From positions 32,798,001 through 32,862,000 of the forward strand of contig OY540810.1 of the NCBI GenBank assembly GCA_961205875.1: DNA of 64,000 bases, read 5' to 3'. A model generated the notes under the pieces. It saw nothing but the letters and a program-made list of their open reading frames with translations, was not told the DNA's origin and made no database searches. Source of the stretch: Sialis fuliginosa. Its lineage: Eukaryota > Arthropoda > Insecta > Megaloptera > Sialidae. Numbering within the stretch: position 1 is the first letter of the stretch; each line of letters starts with the position of its first letter. Position numbers and translations under genes: made by a program. Positions 1 to 9,129 of the stretch are shown piece by piece.

Positions 1-306
1 CCTGCGATAGGTAGATTAAAAACATTACGAGCATAACAAAAACTGAAACGCCTATAAACTTCACTAATGTCTGGTATCATAAAGGAGCTAGCAAGTTCAA
101 ACGGGGTATCAGTTTTCTAGGAGTTTTTGACAAATATGTATTTATTTTAGCAGAATAGTCTCAAACAATCTAAATATATCAATATGAACTGTTACTATTT
201 ACTAGAAATCAAATAAAATATATTTTTAATATTGTAAAATGTGCAGTGAACTGGAAATAGTTAAAAGCCAAATATAAAATATATTAAAAATAGTAATATA
301 ACAAAA
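1..306. other. Left edge: MITE fragment and leader of module A
   Basis: At about 69-120 lies a left-end fragment of the TWA-target MITE family found at 5168, 22973 and 55211 (it reads like TGTCTGGTATCATAAAGG, followed by the GCTAGCAAG and GGGGTATCA landmarks). Its right end is missing. The remainder is AT-rich. At 245-246 an AG after TGTAAAATGTGC could be a splice acceptor 61 bases before the module A start codon. I see no coding sequence here. Confidence 0.5.
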
Positions 307-756
307 ATGTCGGGCGTGCCTCATAACATAATACCAAATAGTGACGGAACCCGTCGAAGGCGACAATTCTCTATAGAAGAGAAAATTCTTCTGCTGCAAG
401 CCATAGATTCCGGCAGAAAGAAAGCCGATGTCGGCAAAGAGTTCGGTATCACATCATCTACTTTATCAACAATCGTAAAGAACCGTGCCCAAATCGAAGA
501 GTCGATAAAAAATGCAGACATGCGACTTCAGCGAAAGAGGATGCGAAGTGCGTTGTACGAGGATATAGACAAGGTCGTGTATGCTTGGGTTCTGGAGAAC
601 AAAACGAGAAACGTGCCCGTCAATGGACCCAGTATCAGACTGAAGGCTTTAGAGGTCGCCAATGAGCTGGGGCATGAGACGTTCCAGGCAAGTGCAGGAT
701 GGTTGAACAGATTTCGGGAACGGTATGGATTTGCGCTGAAATATCAAATAGGAGAG
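307..756 (+). CDS. Module A: alternative first coding exon with CENP-B/pogo-type HTH DNA-binding domain
   Basis: This is an open frame of 150 codons from ATG (context ACAAAAATGT) to a donor GAG|GTAAAT at 757. After the donor the frame runs only ten more codons into AT-rich sequence and a stop, so it is an exon and not a whole gene. Residues about 20-67 form a Psq/CENP-B N-terminal helix-turn-helix (FSIEEKILLLQAID, then GITSSTLSTIVKNR). Residues about 74-145 match the second, CENPB/Tc5-type HTH (ASAGWLNRFRERYGF). Such paired HTHs come from pogo/Tigger transposases and are used by host proteins such as CENP-B and jerky; no DDE catalytic domain follows. The donor is phase 0, like those of the four modules downstream, and joins in frame to the acceptor at 10692, giving a predicted 486-aa isoform. 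The splice is inferred from sequence. Confidence 0.8.
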
Positions 757-1934
757 GTAAATTTTGTTGTTTATTTTCATTTTGAATAGTTTATTAATTG
801 TTTCGTCGGTTGTTTTTCATATTTAGGTTATTGTTCATCCTTTTTATTCTCATAATAAAACTGATTGTTTGAGACTTCTTTGCTGGAACTTGAAGTATAT
901 TATTTATTGTTTTAGAATTATTAATGTTATCGAATATTTATTTCCTTATTGTGTTGAACGTTTTTGATAATATAAAGTTATCAAACGCGATTATAAAATT
1001 TATGTTATCTTGATATCAATATCACATTTGTAAAATTCAATTGGGCATTAATATTCAGTATGTAATAATAATAATGCTTGTTTCTTGGTAGGCTTGACTC
1101 TAGTCTGACAGAATAAATAATTAAGAGCGATATTATTTCCTTAAGTTATTGGCAGGTTCATTTCGAACATATTATCTTGTATAACATTTCGTTATAATAA
1201 AACACAACCTCGTGTAATGAAAGGTTAAAATCGATTCGTTTATTAGTAGTTCGGATTAACCGCTGTAGGGCGTTTCTGCGCATGCGCTAAATAGCCTTGT
1301 TGTCATGATGACTAGGTCATAACAGTGTGAACTGTGGATGAATAAGGATTGTGGTAAAGGTACAATATGAGATGGCCACTGTTTTTTTTTATGTTTTGTA
1401 GAATCTCAGACTGGTAACGTACAATTTTTGACATTAGATGCACATGCCTCTTTATTTCCATAATCTGTGTTTTTCTGAATTTAATAATGTTTGTTTCAAT
1501 CAATTTCGTCCAGTAGAAGTATTTACACCAAATAGTAAAACGTTACGTTATATGTTTATACTTTAATTTTAATTATGCAGATATGTATATTCTGTTATTC
1601 TATGAACATACATAGTACTGTTACTTACCTAAGATTCTACAAAAAGCAAGTAGCCGTCTAATATTGGACTTGACCTGAATTGCGTGTGTTCTTCATTTCA
1701 GATATTTTTTAATCATAGAATTTAAATATAACTGGAATGCTCAATAGAATCAGATAGGGCGGGTCGGGATAGATAAAAAAGAATGACCATTTACGTCGTA
1801 TATACACTATTGAAATTAAAAACGTGTTGATCTATTTTTGTTGTAGCATTAAATACGGTTTCGTCTTCAAACTAATTTAATAATATATAATTGATAATTA
1901 AATTTAATTCTTATTTTAAAATTCTGTGACTAAA
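757..1934. other. Intronic or intergenic stretch between modules A and B
   Basis: AT-rich DNA without a coding signal. TTTTTGTTGTAG at 1835-1846 is a plausible 3' splice site 88 bases before the THAP start codon. A GC-richer patch at about 1258-1290 (CTGTAGGGCGTTTCTGCGC) is unassigned. Confidence 0.5.
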
Positions 1935-2315
1935 ATGGGTAAAAAGTGTGCTTTAAAGACTTGTAGAAATTATTATCTAAATGGTTCTGATATCAGCTAT
2001 CACAGGTATGTAAAATATATTCCATATAAAAAAACACAATTCGATGTTCCAAATAAGACGTGTTTCGTGTGATATAACCGAATACAATAATTGTCATTCA
2101 GATTACCGGGAATCGAAGAAATACGCCAGAAATGGTTGGATGCAATTCCTGCGGATTTAATACAGCATAGATCTCAAGCAATGTACATATGCAGCGTGCA
2201 TTTCACGCCGGATAGTTTTCAGCCAGATACACTCGGATTGACGAGGAGGATGTTAAAAAAATCTGCAGTTCCTACTCTTTTCATCAACTTTTCGTCGGTG
2301 AATCCATTGTTAGAG
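1935..2315 (+). CDS. Module B: alternative first coding exons encoding a THAP zinc finger
   Basis: Two exons, 1935-2005 and 2102-2315, are joined across a 96-bp intron with donor CACAG|GTATGT and acceptor TCATTCAG|ATTACC, giving 95 codons. The product has the whole THAP C2CH signature: C5, C10, W35, C54 and H57 (YICSVHF), the HRLP turn at 23-26 and the closing AVPTLF box at 79-84. THAP fingers bind DNA in P-element-type transposases and in many animal transcription factors. The intron splits the Arg codon of HRLP, so the domain exists only after splicing and a single-exon search would miss its first half. An in-frame TAA lies eight codons before the ATG. The second exon ends GAG|GTAATA in phase 0, compatible with the constant exon at 10692 (predicted 431 aa). 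Confidence 0.82.
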
Positions 2316-2885
2316 GTAATAATTTAGAATTGTAATTTAATTATTTATATATAAAAAATACACAGTATCTGTAGAGGTAAAGAGTGCTCCCTAAACACTT
2401 TGATAAATTACAATAAAATACTTCTTTTTATTTAGAAAGTAGGAAGTTTTTTATATAAAAATATATTAAATAGTACTTATTCAAAATGTATTTCGATTTT
2501 TGTGTACATAAAATAAACGATTTTGTATATTTTATTTTGTTTAGTAAACCATCTGTAATCCTATAATTTTAACAAGATTCTAATATCATGTCTATTCCAT
2601 GAATATAGCCAATTGTTTGTAGGAAAGATTATAAATGAGAAACGATATTTAAAAAAATTTATTTATGGTCCGTTTTCTATCTGTATTCATACCCATCTTT
2701 TTGACGTCGAGTTCGCATCCAGTTATATTTTATTTCTATGGTTTTAATTTATCTATACATTGTTATTTAATATCTAAATTGATTATTATCGTTTTGTTGA
2801 TTATAAAATTATTGATAATGCGTTTTTTTTAATACCCGTTAGTCTTCTATCGTCAGAGCCTTAATTTTTTATAATATGTATATTA

Positions 2886-3554
2886 GGGTGGTCCTTATAT
2901 GGGGTTAGGACGAATTTTGACCGGGCCGCCCTCAAAACAGCTCCAAATAATTCAGAAATAATGTGGAAAAAGTTTCAGCCCTCTGTCTTAAAAAATGGCC
3001 ATTACTAGAGGCGGTGATTTTCCCATTTAAAATACACGTGTTTTCAAAGACGTGGGTACTAGGGTGTCTTAAACTCTTTCTAAAAATCTAGAATATTCAT
3101 GAAAGCATTCCTGGTACTCATATTCCATATCTAGATGGATAAATTAAATTTGTGATTCAACGTTGACAGCTTTTGTATTTAAAGATCAATGTTTTTATTG
3201 TCAAACGTTTTTCTGACAAAATTATCCAGAAATTATACAAAATTTTTTTTTTTTTAAATTTTCTTGTTAAAATCACACATTTAATTTATCCCTCTAGATA
3301 TGGAATATGAGTACCAGGAATGCTTTCATGAATATTCTAGATTTTTAGAAAGAGTTTAAGACACTCTAGTACGCAGGTCATTGAAAAATCGAAAAAACAC
3401 GTGTATTTTAAATGGGAACATCACCACCCTCTGGTAAAGGCCATTTTATAAGACAGAGGGCTGAAAGTTTTTCCACATTCTTTTTGAATTATTTGAAGCT
3501 GATTTGGGGGGCGGCCCGGTCAAAATTCGTCCTAACCCCATATAAGGACCACCC
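2886..3554. mobile_element. Foldback MITE with TA target duplication (TIR GGGTGGTCC)
   Basis: An almost palindromic 669-bp element between modules B and C. Its ends read GGGTGGTCCTTATATGGGG and the reverse complement CCCCATATAAGGACCACCC, with TA on both outer sides (2884-2885 and 3555-3556). The arms of about 310-330 bp pair through most of their length around a T-rich centre near 3240. TA duplication suggests mobilisation by a Tc1/mariner-type transposase. There is no coding capacity. Confidence 0.85.
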
Positions 3555-3680
3555 TAATGTATATCATACATGAGCTAGCCTGGTACCATTCATAAATGAG
3601 TTTTTTTATTGATATTATGTGTTTTTTTGATGACAGTCTACTCTTAATATTTCCCCGGGCCGGTACGATTAGATTTGCTA

Positions 3681-3704
3681 TTATTTCATTCTATTTGTTA
3701 ACAG
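3681..3704 (+). promoter_or_regulatory. Possible 3' splice site upstream of module C
   Basis: A pyrimidine-rich run ending TTTGTTAACAG| at 3704 lies 35 bases before the module C start codon. If used, it would make module C an internal exon fed by a leader exon outside the window. Alternatively the CAGTT here is part of an initiator (TCAGT-like), giving module C its own promoter. The sequence cannot decide. Confidence 0.35.
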
Positions 3705-3739
3705 TTAGATAACGTACTGTTAAAAATTTTATAAAAGAC

Positions 3740-4135
3740 ATGTCGAATAAACGTAAACGGGTTGTTTTAACAATCGAAGAAAAACTCGATATTATAAGAA
3801 AATTAGAACAAGGTTATCCGATACATCAACTTTCGGATACGTACAATATAGGCGTGACAACCGTACGCGACATTCGTTCGAATAAGGAGAAGATAGTCAA
3901 CTACGCAGCAAAATCTAACTCTAAACGTAGAACGATGAAACCATCCATGTACCAGCAGTTAGACATACCTATGTTGGAGTGGTATAATCGGCAAGTTGCT
4001 CAAGGTGTTACGGTATCGTCTTTGGAGTGTATGAAACAGGCTAGTTCGTTGTTCAAGGTGTTGGGAATGCAGGGGAACTTTAGCGCATCGACGGGATGGT
4101 TAATGAGGTTTAAACATCGGTACGGTATTAAAACG
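3740..4135 (+). CDS. Module C: second CENP-B/pogo-type HTH alternative first coding exon
   Basis: 132 codons from ATG to a donor ACG|GTGAGT, again phase 0; an in-frame TAA at 3710 supports this start. Residues about 10-55 form a Psq/CENP-B HTH (LTIEEKLDIIRKLEQG, then IGVTTVRDIRSNKEK). Residues about 63-130 form the CENPB/Tc5 HTH, ending ASTGWLMRFKHRYGI. It has the same architecture as module A and the same exon end just after the W..RF..RYG motif, but the two differ at most positions, so they are old paralogues or independent captures. No transposase core follows. Spliced to 10692 it would give a 468-aa protein. Reading through the donor adds only seven codons before TGA. Confidence 0.8.
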
Positions 4136-4617
4136 GTGAGTGAGATTTTAGCGACTTGAAATTGATTGATTCGGGCTAATGGTGTATTTGTGGTTTTTGT
4201 AGTTAATTTGGTATGTTATATGAAAAGAAAAATTGACGAAAAAAAGTATTTAGGGTGTTATTTTTAAAATACAATTTTGTGAGAGTATGCTTTTTATATA
4301 TTTTTAGAGATTGCAATTTAAATATTACGAATTTCATCCATTTTGATTCATGAAGCTCCAGGCCCATGTAGAGAATCAGTTTCAATAACGCAACTCCGAA
4401 ATGTTATTCAAAATTGATTGTTCAACGTCTATATCTTCTATGGTGTGACCATACATTTCATAGATAATAAATGAAATTATCAATCTATGGTCTTTGATTT
4501 TGCCCTTTCTTACGATTGACACACTAGAGAAGACATTGCTATGATTTTCCTAAATGTTTGGTAAACTTCAATTTAGAAAACAAAATATTCATAAGGCAAT
4601 GCCTTTGCATTGCATAA
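4136..4617. other. Spacer after module C
   Basis: AT-rich, with no domain and no convincing repeat ends. It leads into the degenerate open frame at 4618. Confidence 0.4.
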
Positions 4618-4917
4618 ACAAATATCAAAATTTACGAAATTAGTCCCAGATTTCGATACAGAAAATTAGCTTTTCTGCTGCATGACTCACATTTTGAAAG
4701 TCTGATATTACAAACTGATAATAAACGTAAAGAGGAAATTGACAGCGTAGATGAAGAAAACCAGATTGATGACAACTACAACCATTGTCAAATTGTGTTT
4801 ATCTTCAGTAAGATAAAAAGAAGTGGAGCAAGGTTCGTTGAGCATACGAAACAGTTGATGTACCAACAACTTAAGTCCCATGTAAGACTGTCCAACGAAA
4901 TTGAATTCTATTCATGA
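4618..4917 (+). other. Degenerate open frame, possibly the remnant of another module
   Basis: An uninterrupted frame of 99 codons follows a TAA at 4615 and ends at TGA 4915-4917. It has no ATG near its beginning. It reads through YRKLAFLLHDSHFES, then an acidic stretch (KEEIDSVDEENQID), then KIKRSGARFVEHTKQLMYQQL. The order (MADF-end-like WxxLxFL-type segment, acidic linker, amphipathic helix resembling a BESS motif) recalls MADF-BESS proteins, but the match is weak and made by eye. It could be a dead module, an exon with unrecognised splice sites, or chance. Confidence 0.2.
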
Positions 4918-5167
4918 TATGCTTGGCGTAGTCTTGAAATTGAATAAACATTATGCAGTATTCAGTTTATACTAGTAGTAAGGTGAAAATTGATAGAAAC
5001 GCTGAACTTATTAAATGTGAAGACAACTCTTAAACGTATAATAATTTCTAAAATTGGATTTAAACATTTAAATTATCAATTATTAAAAAAAACGTTCTTT
5101 TCTGCGCTTCTGGATGTCAGAATTTTCGTGAACTTAGATTCTCTATATCAATAATAATATCGTATTA

Positions 5168-5499
5168 TGCCCGGTATTATAAAGGACCTAACAAAATTTG
5201 TTAGCTAGCAATTACATTCATATGGGGTATTAATACTGTACTAGTATCTATGGATTAGTTATGGAATTTAGAGCAGTGACACTTCAATTAATTGTAACAC
5301 AGTTGGCATCTTTGACCGTACAAAATAATTTTCATAACATCACCACTGTTTTAATACCGTTCGTATTTACCTTCAACGCGTGCGCGAAACTTGTCAAAGT
5401 CATCAACAAACTCCAAAAGAACTGTCATATATGTTTGATACCTCAGTTGAAAGTGTTTGTTAGCTAACAAATTTGTTAGGTCCTTTATGATACCGGACA
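5168..5499. mobile_element. TWA-target MITE copy 1 (TIR TGYCCGGTATTATAAAG)
   Basis: A 332-bp element with inverted ends TGCCCGGTATTATAAAGG and CCTTTATGATACCGGACA, flanked by an exact TTA on each side (5165-5167 and 5500-5502). Subterminal landmarks AATTTGTTAGCTAGCAA and GGGGTATTA recur in other copies. The 3-bp TTA/TAA target suggests PIF/Harbinger-type mobilisation. The open frame inside it is not coding. Confidence 0.85.
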
Positions 5500-5599
5500 T
5501 TAAAGAAACAATTATCTTGTGGATAGTAATGAGTTATATGGTGTTATAGTAGGACTTAAGATGCGGATACACTAGAAAGTAATTTGTGATAGTTGATGC

Positions 5600-6859
5600 C
5601 ATAGAGATGTAATATAACTGGAGCGATAACTCTAATGGGCGAGTGTGCGTTGATAAAGATAGTTTCCAACGTACCGCCTTGCTTCTAGTCTTAGATTAGG
5701 AAAGACTATGGATACATAATAACCAATACTAGTCCGTATACGAAACTGTTACCAGAACCGCAAATAAGCTTTAAATTACAATTGAATTTGTTTTGTAAAA
5801 GAGATGCTGGTTGCAAACAGACATTTCTCTATTAATGATTTATCACTCAAGTAGTTTTAAATACTATATAAAGCATTTATTATTATTAATTAATTGTATA
5901 ATTCCAAACAATTGATTTCTATTTTAAAATCTGAATGGTACACCAATGACTCATTGGTGTACCATTCGGATGATTCATTTGTAGCGACGTTCCCACGCTA
6001 ACATATTAGATTTCCGAAATTTTAATGTAAATATTTCATACACACATTTATTTTTAAGAAATAATTTTATTGCAGTTTGGCGACAAATTTCTTACAGGAT
6101 TATAAAACTTTCAAATCTCTTAAGCCTGTCCATTTCGTTTTAAACACGTTCGATTTGGAATTCCCGATAATGCTGGCGGAAAGGTCCAATAAGGCTTAAA
6201 GGCTTTAAACATGCCGACCGGGGTTTTTCCAAAACGTTCTGAGTACGTTCTGAATTTTTCCCCCTCTCTAAATATCTATCGCTATCCTTGTCTAACCGCT
6301 CTGAAACAGGATCTTTCATTTTTCGAGACAAGAGAGTTCGTTTCAACTCCTGACATAGTAAACATCTCGCTACACATTCGGTCTCAACTACTGACATAGT
6401 AAACATCTCACTACAGTACCTTCGCGCTAAATACACATAATACACTATAAGTAACATACATCATACAATATATACAGTTATACAACAATAAATAAATAAT
6501 TACTAAAAACTTCGAAAGTGTTATTATTCAAAATGTACCTTGCACACAGTCACTAAACATTGATAATGACTCATGGAACGATTTTTTTGTGGAGCGATAT
6601 GGTAAAAACGATTGGTAGTGTGTTATGAGTCCTATATTGTCTAAGCTTCTAGTATTATCTAACCTAAACATGTTTTTGAGTTGTTTCCATGTTTACAACC
6701 AAATTTTGCGAATCCAATATTTTTAGTACAGAGAGTCGGTTCACGCTGTTAGCCAATCATAGCTTGTTAGACAAGGAAATGTGGTACCTGAGTATAAGCT
6801 ATCTCAAGTGACACATTTATAACATTGAGTTATCGTTTCAGTTATATTACATCTCTATG
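5600..6859. mobile_element. TIR transposon with 8-bp target duplication GTTGATGC (TIR CATAGAGATGTAATATAACT)
   Basis: A 1260-bp element whose ends are exact inverted repeats of at least 20 bp. The 8-bp GTTGATGC is repeated at 5592-5599 and 6860-6867. An 8-bp duplication points to hAT, P, Merlin or MULE-like transposition; I cannot choose. Inside, a near tandem pair (CTGACATAGTAAACATCTC at about 6352 and 6392) is present. An open frame on the - strand (6140-6457, 105 aa, K/R/E rich) shows no recognisable domain and I do not call it a gene. Confidence 0.85.
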
Positions 6860-7310
6860 GTTGATGCTTAAGTGTCGGGTATGCTAATGCAAGTAGAGTT
6901 TATTTAAAAAAAAGTTCCAAGAATAGCAGTTAACTTTATTAATACTTAACCCTTTACAAATTTTGTAGGCTTATGCGGTGATTTTGATATGAATTTTGGT
7001 TTCTGGGTAACCGCGTCGAATTAGTTATTTTCTCGACCAACTAACTGGAAACAGATGTTTTTGTTGTCAAATTTAGAATGTTTTTATAAAAGTTGTAGAG
7101 AATATTATGTATAATTTATGTCATCAATTTTTTCCATCTTTTATCATTTAGCCAAAAATATTTTTTTAATATAATTTGAAACACGCACACTGTACAGCGT
7201 ATAAGAAAGTTCCGTGGCACTAATGGAAGCTTTTTTTCTGTAAAATACACTAGCAAATTACGTGCCAGTGTATCCGCACATTTGGGCTGTGTTAAATGAT
7301 ATATTTTATA

Positions 7311-7330
7311 ATTTTTTTTTCTTGAATCAG
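7311..7330 (+). promoter_or_regulatory. Possible 3' splice site upstream of module D
   Basis: A run of ten or more T followed by CTTGAATCAG| ends at 7330, 31 bases before the BED module ATG. It has the form of a good acceptor. The overlapping TCAGTT could instead be an initiator element. An in-frame TAA lies between it and the ATG, so the ATG is the true start either way. Confidence 0.4.
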
Positions 7331-7361
7331 TTAATTATATTCGATTCACGCGCGTTTGAAA

Positions 7362-7779
7362 ATGCCGCGTGGTAAAAACGATTGTTTCGATCAACTGTTG
7401 TTCACATTAGTAAAAACAGGAAATAAGTACAGTGCGTTATGTACAGTTTGCAAGAAGTATTTGACCAACACTGCTGCATCTCGGTTACAAGCCCACAGGT
7501 AAGAGTTTTTAATATACATATATTCAACGATATAATTGTTTCAGTGTATGAACATTTCCGAAAACTTATAATTATACATGAAAATTATTCGTTTTTCATT
7601 ACAGAAGAGTTTGCAACATGCATCTAGGCGAACAGCCCTTTTGGTATGGGAGTAGTTCTATCTCAGGCCCCGCAAGACAAACTGCTTATCAAGAAAGACA
7701 ATACAGAAAGAATGACAATGAGTATTCGTCGTCAGTCAGTGCAGTTTTGGCAGAGTGTATTTTGGAAAAAGAAGGCCAG
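7362..7779 (+). CDS. Module D: alternative first coding exons encoding a BED-type zinc finger
   Basis: Exon 7362-7498 (donor CACAG|GTAAGA) joins exon 7605-7779 (acceptor TTTTTCATTACAG|AAGAGT), giving 104 codons. Splicing reconstructs a C2HC finger: C27 and C30 in ALCTVCKKYL, then H45 and C49 in QAHRRVC. This follows the BED pattern C-x2-C-x(n)-H-x(3-5)-[HC], with the aromatic and hydrophobic spacing expected before it. BED fingers are the DNA-binding part of hAT transposases and of DREF and BEAF-32. The intron falls inside the H-R-R-V-C segment, so neither exon alone shows the finger. The second exon ends CAG|GTAAAA in phase 0, in frame with 10692 (predicted 440 aa). The C-terminal 50 residues of the module are Ser/Tyr/Gln-rich linker. 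Confidence 0.72.
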
Positions 7780-8196
7780 GTAAAAATAGAAAAAAATTGT
7801 TTTGATGAACTTACTTTTAAGACAAAAACATTTATAATTTTCCTCTTTTTCTTCAAATCTGTTTAATCTTTAAAAATGAATAAAATTGTAGTTTCTAATA
7901 TTGTGTAGTTCTTTATTTTGTTTCCTTTCATATTTATTCGTTGTTTTTTTATTCGAGCGTTTTTCGGTATTTTATTATGATTGCGTTAGGTAAGGTTAAA
8001 TAATTACTTCTACTTACGATATACTTTGAAACTTTGCCTTGTAATATTAACTTGTAATTTTCGTATGTAATGCTCGTAGTAAACTATGTGGAATTTCGAT
8101 AATATTTGCAGAATACTGTGAAAATTTATAGTGAATATAATAAAAGACTAATAACAATAAAACATTAGTTGATCTCAGTGATTAGTTGAAAAGAAA
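7780..8196. other. Spacer between modules D and E
   Basis: AT-rich. ATCTCAG at 8172-8178 is a weaker possible acceptor 18 bases before the MADF start codon; the same bases read TCAGTG, like an arthropod initiator. No other feature seen. Confidence 0.4.
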
Positions 8197-8529
8197 ATGT
8201 CAGATTTAAAACGAAATTGGAAGAAAGTAGAAATAATGATACTAATTGAACAATTCAGAGAGTTACCAGAATTATGGGATGTAAATGCGAAACATTATCG
8301 CGATAAAAATAGAAAAACAATTGCTATTGAGTATTTAGCAAAAGAATTCGAAACAAGCGTTGCTGAAATATCTCGTAAAATACACAACCTCCGGTGTCAG
8401 TTTCATTCTGAAATGAGAAAGGAGAACGCCAGTAACCGTGGAGGAAAAACTTATAAAAGTAACTGGGAATTTTTTAATATGATGAAATTTATTGTTGGAA
8501 GCTGCTCAAACAAAATATTGTCGAAAGCG
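8197..8529 (+). CDS. Module E: alternative first coding exon encoding a MADF domain
   Basis: 111 codons from ATG (in-frame TGA at 8179) to a consensus donor GCG|GTAAGT, phase 0. Residues about 14-97 are a complete MADF (Myb/SANT-like in Adf-1) domain: LIEQFRELPELWDV near the N-terminus, IAIEYLAKEF, VAEISRKIHNLRCQFHSEM, and the late Trp in YKSNWEFF. MADF domains bind DNA and in Adf1, hinge3 and Dip3-type proteins are normally paired with a C-terminal BESS motif. None is present in this exon, but the constant exon at 10692 supplies two, so this isoform (predicted 447 aa) would rebuild the classical MADF-BESS layout. That is strong contextual support for the splice from 8529 to 10692. Confidence 0.83.
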
Positions 8530-8616
8530 GTAAGTTTGTCTATTTTTTTATTTTAAATCAAATAGCTGTTATATAGATATTGTATTTTAAATGTAATTAC
8601 TTATATTCCTATGTAC

Positions 8617-9129
8617 AGCTTTGGATCAAAAGTTAATTGTCCCAAAATTTCAGTCTCGTAGATCAAACCGAGTCTTTTTCCCATTTGATTAACATGGAAA
8701 AAATTACTTTTTTACTTATGTGTGAATAGCTCGTTGAAAAATTTATTTATTTTAATTTCTCACAGCAGCATGTTATAGAGAATTAAATTTCCTACAGAAA
8801 AGATCCCAAGTGCTCAATTCATAGATCCAGTATTTTAAAAGATACGTTCGTTTAAACATTATCATAAAAAGTAAAATCCAATTTTTATGATAATTTTTAA
8901 ACAAACATATCTTTAAAATTACTGGATTTACAAATAGAGCACTTAATTCTCTACAAAATATTGCTCTGAGAAATATTTAAAAAAATTATTTTCAACGAGC
9001 TATTCACGCGTAAGTAAAAAAGTAATTTTTCCCATGTTAATCAAATGGAAAAAAGACTCGGTTTGCGCAGTTCGCAGGTTTGATCTACAAGTTTGAAATT
9101 TTCGAACAATTAACTTTTCATCCAAAGCT
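8617..9129. mobile_element. Foldback MITE (ends AGCTTTGGATCAAAAGTTAA)
   Basis: A 513-bp imperfect palindrome between module E and the constant exon. The left end reads AGCTTTGGATCAAAAGTTAA and the right end is its reverse complement with one or two changes. The inner arms also pair (for example GTCTTTTTCCCATTTGATTA against TTAATCAAATGGAAAAAAGA). The flanking duplication is not clear. Confidence 0.75.

Noticed and set aside
321..521. 66-aa minus-strand frame opposite module A
   Set aside because: It is a shadow of the CENP-B HTH coding strand.
5261..5467. 68-aa open frame
   Set aside because: It is internal to a short MITE with exact TTA duplication and has no domain.
6140..6457. 105-aa minus-strand open frame
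   Set aside because: It lies wholly inside the TIR element 5600-6859 and shows no known domain or splice context; possible element relic only.
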